In this document: piece by piece, positions 1 through 5,066 of the stretch | How the letters are laid out: each line of letters starts with the position of its first letter | Numbering within the stretch: the stretch's first letter is position 1 | Origin: an uncultured Treponema sp. | Lineage (GTDB): Bacteria; Spirochaetota; Spirochaetia; Treponematales; Treponemataceae | DNA length: 5,066 bases | Direction: 5' to 3' | Assembly: GCA_905236315.1 (NCBI GenBank) | Contig: CAJOPO010000042.1 | Coordinates: forward strand, 1 to 5,066 | The notes under the pieces: generated by a model | The model's input: the letters and a program-made list of their open reading frames with translations, nothing else | What the model was told of the DNA's origin: nothing | Database searches by the model: none | Program-made: the position numbers and the translations under genes

Positions 1-1
1 G

Positions 2-115
2 AATGTGGCGTGTAGAGGGCTAGCCCTCGATTTTGTAATCGACAGATTCAATCCGCAGAGGCGACTGGAAGCTGTTTTTTTATATGTGTATGCTCAAAAA
101 CTGATTTCCTTGTAA
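2..115 (+). CDS. Possible 3' end of an upstream gene, product unknown (partial)
   Basis: One plus-strand frame stays open from the left edge to a TAA at 113-115, giving 37 residues. They start NVACRGLALDFVIDRF and end LEAVFLYVYAQKLISL. The end looks like a mixed charged and hydrophobic helix and would suit a protein C-terminus, but I recognise no family. Against it: an open run this short is not rare by chance, and the first 24 codons have about half G or C at third positions, unlike the strongly A/T-ending codons of the four genes downstream. The last 13 codons look more like the host. It could instead be the edge of a structured RNA or a transferred segment. The other two plus-strand frames are stopped within the first 25 bases or so. 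Confidence 0.4.
   Translation, partial: NVACRGLALDFVIDRFNPQRRLEAVFLYVYAQKLISL
15..28. repeat. 14-bp perfect palindrome GAGGGCTAGCCCTC
   Basis: The 14 bases equal their own reverse complement. A second inverted repeat, CGATT/AATCG around TTGT (28-41), overlaps its last base. Both lie within the G+C-rich left edge and within the possible partial gene. They could be a protein binding site, part of a structured RNA, or chance. Nothing else here decides between these. Confidence 0.35.
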
Positions 116-165
116 AATCCTTAAAAAGACGAATACTTGATACAAATTATGTTTTAATGTATTGT
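110..165 (+). promoter_or_regulatory. Weak candidate promoter region for the rnz-ABC operon
   Basis: The only non-coding gap before the four-gene unit must carry its promoter unless the unit is read from upstream. Two sigma70-like pairs can be proposed, neither strong. In the first, TTGTAA (110-115) and AATACT (132-137) are 16 bp apart, which leaves a leader of roughly 25-30 bases before the ATG at 172. In the second, TTGATA (137-142) and TATTGT (160-165) are 17 bp apart, which would start transcription almost at the ATG. The region is very A+T-rich, so such matches occur easily by chance. Confidence 0.2.
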
Positions 166-171
166 AAAAAT

Positions 172-1098
172 ATGAATATGGAAGCTTTTATATTAGGCTG
201 TGGTGGTATGATGCCACTTCCTTATCGCCATCTTACATCAGTTTTACTTAGAAGAGAAGGGGACTTGTTTTTATTTGACGGTGGCGAGGGTACTCAAGTT
301 TCTTTACGACGATTAAATCTTAAATGGAAAAAAATAAATGCTATATTCGTTTCTCACACTCATGCCGACCACGTAACAGGCTTACCTGGCATACTTATGC
401 TTTCTGCTCAGGTTGAAAGAACAGAGCCTTTGTATATTTTTGGTCCTCCTAAAATAGCAGAATATATAGAAACTAGCAGAAAAGTTTTGGATATGTATAT
501 AAACTATCCCATTGTTGTAAAAGAAATTGTAGCTCCTTGTGTAGTTTATGAAGGAGATGACTTTTACGTTAGAGCATTTCCACTAGAACATACAAAAACT
601 TGTGTAGGATATACATTAGAAGAGTTAGATAGACCAGGAGAGTTTAATCCAGAAGAAGCTCTAAGATTAAAAGTGCCACGTGGTCCTCTATGGGGTAAAC
701 TCCAAAAAGGCGAATCCGTAATAAATCAAGATGGCATAGAAATTCATTCAGAGCAAGTTGTAGGAAAAGCAAGAAGCGGTAGAAAATTTAGTTTTGTTAC
801 AGATACTATGTATTTACCAAGTATAGCTTCTGAAGTAAAAGGAAGTGACTTGCTTATATGTGAAGGTATGTTTGCTGATGATTGCGAAGACCAAGCAAAA
901 GAAAAAAAACACATGACAGCTCGTCAAGCGGCAACAATAGCAAAAGATGCCTGTGTAAGAAGAATGGCTATGATTCATTATAGTCCTAGATATACAGATA
1001 GGGAACTTGATGTCCTTTTGAAGCAAGCACAAACTGTTTTTCCAAATGCAGAATTGACTCACGACCGTATGCATTTTGATATTCCTTATATAGACTAA
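172..1098 (+). CDS. rnz: Ribonuclease Z (tRNA 3'-end processing endonuclease)
   Basis: This is a zinc-dependent metallo-beta-lactamase-fold endonuclease that cuts the 3' trailer from tRNA precursors in the cytoplasm. Numbered from the ATG at 172 (308 aa), the zinc and catalytic residues are present: HTHADH at 62-67, His140 in LEHTKT, Asp211 in FVTDT, His247 in KHMTA and His269 in IHYSPRY. The GPLWGKLQKG stretch near 171-180 fits the region before the fourth motif in RNase Z. The early FDGGEGTQ replaces the more usual FDCGEGTQ. Length is normal for the bacterial short form. An in-frame ATG at 157 would add MYCKN, which has no family support. The domain begins MEAFILGCGG, so 172 or 178 is likelier. 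None of the three ATGs has a clear Shine-Dalgarno sequence. The ABC ATPase gene follows after only 3 bp, suggesting co-transcription. Confidence 0.93.
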   Translation: MNMEAFILGCGGMMPLPYRHLTSVLLRREGDLFLFDGGEGTQVSLRRLNLKWKKINAIFVSHTHADHVTGLPGILMLSAQVERTEPLYIFGPPKIAEYIETSRKVLDMYINYPIVVKEIVAPCVVYEGDDFYVRAFPLEHTKTCVGYTLEELDRPGEFNPEEALRLKVPRGPLWGKLQKGESVINQDGIEIHSEQVVGKARSGRKFSFVTDTMYLPSIASEVKGSDLLICEGMFADDCEDQAKEKKHMTARQAATIAKDACVRRMAMIHYSPRYTDRELDVLLKQAQTVFPNAELTHDRMHFDIPYID

Positions 1099-1101
1099 AA
1101 A

Positions 1102-1845
1102 ATGTTAAAAGATAATTATGTTGAATTAAAATCATTTACAAAAATATATAAACAGGGAAAAAAGAATATTTATGCCTGCGAGAATATAGATTTTAAAGCT
1201 CAAAAGGGCAGTATAACAGGCCTTTTAGGACCTAATGGAGCTGGAAAGTCAACTCTGCTAAAGGCTTTATGCGGGGTACACTATGCTACAAATGGCAGTA
1301 TAAATGTCTGCGGTTTTACAGATAGTGCAGATATAAGAGAAGTTTGCGGTTATGTTCCAGAGTTTCCCATATTAGAAGCGAATATGACCGTTCAAGAAGT
1401 CTTACTTACACAAGCGGCTTTACATAAGCTAGATAAAAAAGAGGCTATAGAAAATATAAAAAAGGCTTCTAATATATTAAACTTAAATGATGTTCTTGAT
1501 GCAAAAGTAAAAACCTTATCTAAAGGTTATAAACAAAGAGTTAGTTTTGCAAAAGCACTTTCTTTTAATCCTACGGTTCTTGTGCTAGATGAATTTTCTG
1601 CAGGCCTTGACCCTGCTCAAGTTGTTTCTTTGCGAAAATCCATAAAACATCTTGCTAAAGATAAAATAATTATACTTTCCACGCATAGAATAGAAGAAGC
1701 GGAAAGTTTATGCGACAATGTTTACATATTATCGCAAGGAAAAATGGTATGCAGTGGCACAATAAAAGAAATTACAACTTTATCTAAAACTTCTTCTTTA
1801 GAGCAAGCATTCTTAAAACTTACTGCTACAGGAGATTCTTTATGA
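1102..1845 (+). CDS. Gld-type ABC transporter ATP-binding protein (GldA-like)
   Basis: This is the cytoplasmic ATPase (247 aa) of an ABC-2 exporter and should power the permease encoded next to it. All nucleotide-binding motifs are visible: Walker A GPNGAGKST (43-51), the GYVPE segment (83-87) at the Q-loop position with Glu as in many GldA/ABC-2 ATPases, signature LSKGYKQR (139-146), Walker B VLVLDE (159-164), D-loop AGLD (167-170) and H-loop His195 in STHRIEEAE. After Walker B the common DEPTxGLDP reads DEFSAGLDP. The C-terminal SLEQAFLKLT is typical of this subfamily. The start at 1102 lies 3 bp after the rnz stop and has no visible Shine-Dalgarno, so translation may be coupled to rnz. The stop overlaps the next start by 4 bp (ATGA). 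The family call is firm. The substrate cannot be read from the sequence. Confidence 0.92.
   Translation: MLKDNYVELKSFTKIYKQGKKNIYACENIDFKAQKGSITGLLGPNGAGKSTLLKALCGVHYATNGSINVCGFTDSADIREVCGYVPEFPILEANMTVQEVLLTQAALHKLDKKEAIENIKKASNILNLNDVLDAKVKTLSKGYKQRVSFAKALSFNPTVLVLDEFSAGLDPAQVVSLRKSIKHLAKDKIIILSTHRIEEAESLCDNVYILSQGKMVCSGTIKEITTLSKTSSLEQAFLKLTATGDSL
1830..1834 (+). promoter_or_regulatory. Shine-Dalgarno AGGAG for the permease-GldG gene
   Basis: AGGAG lies 7 bases before the ATG at 1842, inside the end of the ATPase gene. It supports that start and, with the ATGA overlap, coupled translation of motor and membrane subunits. It is one of only two clear ribosome binding sites in the unit. Confidence 0.7.
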
Positions 1846-4082
1846 AAAATCTTTATAAACGCTATATGTTTATGATGTTTATATCTCCTGTTTTTTATTT
1901 AGCTATATTGTTAGCGGTGTTATTTTCTTCTTTATATTTTTTTATAGGACAACGTTTTTTTACAGCAGCGGCTTCTACAGATTTAAGAAGATTTTTTACA
2001 TCAATTCCTTATATATTTATTTTAGTTCTTCCTTTGTTAAGTAGCATTGTAAAATATAAGGAAGAAGACCTCGCTTTGCCTTTCCGTACAATTTATATTC
2101 CGCTTAGTTCTTTTTTTGCCTTATGTACAGCTTCTCTCTTTATATTGGTTTTATCGCTAACAGTTCCACTTTCTGTTAGTTTTTTTGGAGATATAGATTT
2201 TAATACTACTATCTGTAGTTATTTTGGACTTATTTTTTATATAATTTCTATCTGTGCATTTACAATTTTTATTGGTATTCTAATTCCAAATAATGCCGCT
2301 TCTTTTGCCATAAGTGCACTTGTAATTGCAATTAGCAATAGTATTCATCTTTTACCAGTGTATGTAAGTTTAATGCGTCCTTTTGCATCTATTGCAAAGG
2401 GCATTTCTTTTGCATGGCACTTTGACTCTGCAAGTAAGGGCATTATAGATACAAGAGATTTAATTTTTTTTATAGCTCTATCTTTTGCATTTATATTTTT
2501 TTCTTCTATATTAATAGAACATAAAAGAGGAAATAATAGCCATGCTCTAAAAAGAATATCTAGACTTGCACTTATATGCTTAATTTTAATTTTATTAGAC
2601 AGTTCTTTATGGCATAAGAGAATAGATGTAAGTAAAGAAAAAAGATTTTCTGTTACAAATTATACTAAAGCATTACTTAGTGAAGTGCAAAATCTTGGAG
2701 AGCCAATTTCTATTACATATTATCTTAGCAGTAAACTAAAAGATTTATATCCGCAAGTGAGGGATGTAGATGATTTTTTACGAGATTATGTTTCGCAAAA
2801 CAGTTCCATTTCTTATACTGTAGTTGACCCAAGTGGTAAAGATTTAGAGCAAAAACTTTCAAATTATGGAATTATTCCCCGACAGATACAAACGGCCGAT
2901 GACACATCTCTTTCTATGACTACAGTTTACTCAGGCATAGTTATAGACTATTTAGGCGATTCTGAAATAATTCCCTTTGTTTTAGGCACACAAACTTTAG
3001 AATATGATTTAGCAGGCAGAATTCAACATTTAGTGCGGGGAACTGAGCGTTTTGTGCAAGTGCTTGTAGGAAATGGACTTGATTTTGAGAGCGACTACAG
3101 ATATGTAAGATTGTGGCTTGAATCTCAAGGCTTTTCTGTCGCTCAAACATATCTTCCTTCAGAGCGTATAGGTACAAATGCAGATGATGTGTTTACTCTT
3201 TTTACAAATACTCCCTTACTTGTAATTGGTACTTCTCATTTTATGGCAGAAGATGTGCAAGCATTGCAGTCATTTATACAGAGTGGAGGAAAAGTGTTTT
3301 TAGCTACATCTCCATATACTGTAGATGTGGGAGTCAATAGCGATTGGTCTGTAGTACCTTCTGAAGAAAACACTTTTCTAATGTTGCAGCAATTTGGTGT
3401 ATACTTTAAGGAAGATTCTATTACCGCGGATATATCAAACTTTAGGCTTCAGTTAGATTCTGGTGATGTAAATACAAGAAGTGAATATGTAAATTATCCT
3501 CTATGGCCTGTTTTGCCACAACAGAAAAATGCCTTAGATGGAATGATTATGTTTTGGCCTTGTGCTATTGATTATGATAATGATGTTGCATCTGATTTGG
3601 ACTATGTAATAAGTCCCCTTTTAGTAACTAATAATTCTGCCTGGCAAATGCAAAAAATTGATGGAAGGTATATAACAAATCCATTTGCAGTCCCGCAATC
3701 TGCCATAGAGCAAGAACAAAAAGGGCTGTTTACTATGTCGCTTGCTATTAAACGCAAGGGAGAAAGTAATCCTTCGCTTATTTTATTTGGCGACCAATAT
3801 GCTTGGAATACGTCTTTGATTACCATTACGGCTAGTCCTGTTTCAATGGATATTAGAACATTTGATTTTTTAAGCGATAGTTTGCTTTCTTTGTTAGGAG
3901 AGGGGAATTTACTGCCTTTAAAAAATCGTATGTTAATAAATACAAGCCTTTACAAAAAAACTTTAGATGAATTAGTAAAAAGTAGAATACCAGTTCTAAT
4001 TTTTACTTGCGGAGCACCCATATTAATATTGGGAATTTTGTTTTTATTTATAAATTTAAAAAGAAAAAAGACCATTTTGTGA
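1842..4082 (+). CDS. Fused GldF-like ABC-2 permease and GldG-like auxiliary protein
   Basis: This 746-residue membrane protein joins two parts that are often separate genes. Residues 1-225 look like an ABC-2 permease with about six hydrophobic segments (near 11-36, 53-70, 87-113, 121-148, 151-172, 206-225). The usual GTxE-like stretch after the second segment is not obvious here (EEDLALPFRT, 74-83). Residues 241-257 form a further membrane segment, followed by the GldG hallmark: IDVSKEKRFSVTNYTKALL at 261-279, then EPISITYYLS (287-296) and YTVVDPSG (325-332). A long domain to about 714 then fits the ABC_transp_aux family, with PLLVIGT (458-464), SGGKVFLAT (481-489) and SLILFGDQYAW (645-655). 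A C-terminal membrane segment (715-738) ends in a basic tail, KRKKTIL. By topology the domain at 260-714 should be periplasmic. The start is supported by AGGAG at 1830-1834. No break or frameshift is seen, so the fusion looks genuine. Confidence 0.88.
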   Translation: MKNLYKRYMFMMFISPVFYLAILLAVLFSSLYFFIGQRFFTAAASTDLRRFFTSIPYIFILVLPLLSSIVKYKEEDLALPFRTIYIPLSSFFALCTASLFILVLSLTVPLSVSFFGDIDFNTTICSYFGLIFYIISICAFTIFIGILIPNNAASFAISALVIAISNSIHLLPVYVSLMRPFASIAKGISFAWHFDSASKGIIDTRDLIFFIALSFAFIFFSSILIEHKRGNNSHALKRISRLALICLILILLDSSLWHKRIDVSKEKRFSVTNYTKALLSEVQNLGEPISITYYLSSKLKDLYPQVRDVDDFLRDYVSQNSSISYTVVDPSGKDLEQKLSNYGIIPRQIQTADDTSLSMTTVYSGIVIDYLGDSEIIPFVLGTQTLEYDLAGRIQHLVRGTERFVQVLVGNGLDFESDYRYVRLWLESQGFSVAQTYLPSERIGTNADDVFTLFTNTPLLVIGTSHFMAEDVQALQSFIQSGGKVFLATSPYTVDVGVNSDWSVVPSEENTFLMLQQFGVYFKEDSITADISNFRLQLDSGDVNTRSEYVNYPLWPVLPQQKNALDGMIMFWPCAIDYDNDVASDLDYVISPLLVTNNSAWQMQKIDGRYITNPFAVPQSAIEQEQKGLFTMSLAIKRKGESNPSLILFGDQYAWNTSLITITASPVSMDIRTFDFLSDSLLSLLGEGNLLPLKNRMLINTSLYKKTLDELVKSRIPVLIFTCGAPILILGILFLFINLKRKKTIL

Positions 4083-4085
4083 GGT
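4081..4085 (+). promoter_or_regulatory. Shine-Dalgarno GAGGT for the DUF4340-like gene
   Basis: GAGGT overlaps the TGA stop of the permease gene and lies 8 bases before the ATG at 4094. It supports that start and suggests ribosomes finishing the permease can reinitiate on the next gene. Confidence 0.6.
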
Positions 4086-4093
4086 CAAAATAA

Positions 4094-4975
4094 ATGAGAA
4101 AGTTAAACACGCAGCAAGGTATATTTATATTCTATCTATTTGATATTATATTGCTATTAATTTTTATTTTAGCATTTTTACCTTTTTCAAAAAAGAATAT
4201 CCCTCAAACACAAGAAAGTGCTTTGTTAAATCCAAATTACATAGACCAAATTGCAAGTATAACAATAATAACTCCTTCTCAAGATGAGGAAAATCAAAGT
4301 GTAATATTAACAAAATATGATTCTTTTTGGCTAGGTACAGATAGCACATCTCAAAAAAAGTATTACTGGCCTTGTGATTCTTCAATAATAGATAATCTAA
4401 TAAAAGAAACTTCTAAAATTAGAACTATGTATTTAGTTGGAAAAGGTGTTTCTTCTTGGAAGAGTTTAGGAGTAGAAGAAAAAGAGGCAAAATGTATAGA
4501 ATTTAGAAATGAGGTTGGAGGTCTTATATCTTCTTTATATTTTGGTTTAGAAGATAGCCTTACGCAAAGAATTTCAGTTCGCTCAGGTGCAAATCAAGCA
4601 GTATATCAAATTGCAAATGAAATACATTTATATCTTACAGCATCTTCAAGTTTTTGGTCAGACCCATATATTTATCCCCAGTGTGTTACAGAATATTCTA
4701 GAACAGAATCTGAACAATTTTTGCGTCATGGTTTATTGCAAAATATAAGTCCAGCTTCTCATATAAAGCCTATAAAAAACATAACAAAAAACTTTGACAA
4801 TAAAAGTAAGGTTTTACTTTCTATATATTCAAAAGACGATGTATATATAGTAATCCCTTCTTTTGAGCCTCCACCTTCTTATTCAGAAAGAGAAAAACTT
4901 GGTATAGAAAGTATAAATTATCGTTATAGCATAAGTAAGTGGACTTATGAAAGATTTTTAGAAAGTATTGATTAA
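4094..4975 (+). CDS. Membrane-anchored DUF4340-like protein of the Gld-type exporter
   Basis: This 293-residue protein has one N-terminal membrane segment (about 10-31) and a soluble remainder that should face the periplasm. No lipobox or cleavage site is evident, so it is probably a membrane anchor. The soluble part follows the DUF4340 pattern as I know it: a strand with SITII (55-59), VILTKYDSFWL (70-80), YWP (91-93) before a helix, SLGV (124-127), LYFGLED (148-154), RISVRSG (159-165), VYQI (170-173), FWSDPYIYP (187-195), and a final strand and helix RYSISKWTYERFL (277-289). The C-terminus looks complete. DUF4340 proteins are commonly encoded just after gldG-like genes, which supports the assignment. 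Their function is unknown, and an accessory role with the GldG domain is an inference. The gene starts 11 bp after the permease stop and is the last of the unit. Confidence 0.75.
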   Translation: MRKLNTQQGIFIFYLFDIILLLIFILAFLPFSKKNIPQTQESALLNPNYIDQIASITIITPSQDEENQSVILTKYDSFWLGTDSTSQKKYYWPCDSSIIDNLIKETSKIRTMYLVGKGVSSWKSLGVEEKEAKCIEFRNEVGGLISSLYFGLEDSLTQRISVRSGANQAVYQIANEIHLYLTASSSFWSDPYIYPQCVTEYSRTESEQFLRHGLLQNISPASHIKPIKNITKNFDNKSKVLLSIYSKDDVYIVIPSFEPPPSYSEREKLGIESINYRYSISKWTYERFLESID

Positions 4976-5013
4976 GGTTGCCTCTAAAAACTTCAGTTTT
5001 TAGAGGCAACTTT
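4974..5013 (+). terminator. Perfect 15-bp hairpin at the operon end, likely terminator
   Basis: GTTGCCTCTAAAAAC (4977-4991) and its exact reverse complement (4996-5010) enclose a TTCA loop. The stem can grow by one G-T and two A-T pairs into the stop codon of the preceding gene and the TTT at 5011-5013. Its place right after the last gene suggests it ends transcription or protects the mRNA 3' end. The T tract after it is only three bases and the loop-side half of the stem is A/T, so it is not a textbook terminator. It may also be a copy of a dispersed intergenic repeat. Confidence 0.55.
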
Positions 5014-5018
5014 GAAAA

Positions 5019-5062
5019 TGCGATGTTGTAAGTCGCGCTATTATAGCGACTTGCAACTCGCA
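5019..5062. repeat. Second long hairpin, imperfect inverted repeat
   Basis: TGCGA (5019-5023) and GTTGTAAGTCGC (5025-5036) pair with GCGACTTGCAAC (5046-5057) and TCGCA (5058-5062). That makes 17 pairs, with one G-T pair and one bulged T at 5024, around a 9-base loop. The loop end can also re-pair as CGCTA/TAGCG. No T tract follows before the window ends, so a simple terminator role is not supported. It may be a palindromic intergenic repeat or a structured element continuing beyond the edge. Confidence 0.5.
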
Positions 5063-5066
5063 GGAA

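Noticed and set aside
1..75. tRNA-Thr-like fragment: TTTTGTAATCGA resembles an anticodon arm with TGT, and GATTCAATCC resembles a T-arm
   Set aside because: With a 7-base anticodon loop the stem does not pair, the T-stem bases do not pair, no matching acceptor arm is present, and the closing loop pair would be A-C. It does not fold as a tRNA.
71..81. Run of seven T (75-81) as a terminator for an upstream gene
   Set aside because: No hairpin of useful length lies just before it; only three-pair stems can be drawn. The run also lies inside the possible open frame.
902..909. Run of eight A in rnz as a phase-variation or slippage site
   Set aside because: It encodes a normal Glu-Lys-Lys stretch in an intact gene. 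Such runs are expected in A+T-rich DNA, and nothing suggests programmed slippage.
814..1074. Minus-strand open frames opposite rnz, the permease and the DUF4340 gene (for example here and 2941-3177, 3602-3826, 4164-4385, 4821-5009)
   Set aside because: They lie wholly or almost wholly inside well-supported plus-strand genes, show no recognisable domains, and have the composition of shadow frames.
1842..4975. A new defence or toxin system
   Set aside because: All three exporter genes match the known Gld-type ABC module; no nuclease, toxin, reverse transcriptase or recombinase motif is present apart from RNase Z.

Overview
The window is low-GC (about one-third G+C by eye) and reads as bacterial. 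The proteins look most like those of a spirochaete, probably Treponema: the RNase Z N-terminus, the high Phe/Ile/Lys content, and an RNase Z gene placed directly before a gliding-type ABC exporter. This taxonomic call comes from sequence style and recall, not from a database search.

Layout: bases 1-115 may hold the last 37 codons of an upstream plus-strand gene. The first 75 bases are clearly richer in G+C than the rest, so this call is tentative. A short gap (116-171) precedes four tightly packed plus-strand genes: rnz (tRNA 3'-end endonuclease), a GldA-like ABC ATPase, a 746-residue protein that joins a GldF-like ABC-2 permease to a GldG-like extracytoplasmic domain, and a single-TM DUF4340-like protein. 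Gaps are 3 bp, a 4-bp ATGA overlap and 11 bp, so they are probably one transcription unit. The last 91 bases hold two strong hairpins in tandem. The first begins at the stop codon of the last gene.

How the genes fit together: the ATPase, the fused permease/GldG protein and the DUF4340 protein together form the usual Gld-type ABC-2 module: a cytoplasmic motor, a membrane channel, and two membrane-anchored parts facing the periplasm. In Bacteroidetes, GldA/F/G were linked to gliding. In spirochaetes the substrate is unknown, and nothing here identifies it. RNase Z has no obvious functional tie to the exporter and probably only shares its promoter.

I found no mobile element, CRISPR array, toxin-antitoxin pair or defence system, and no convincing evidence of a wholly new system. 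The points most worth following up are the permease-GldG fusion, the tandem 3' hairpins, and the G+C-rich left edge.
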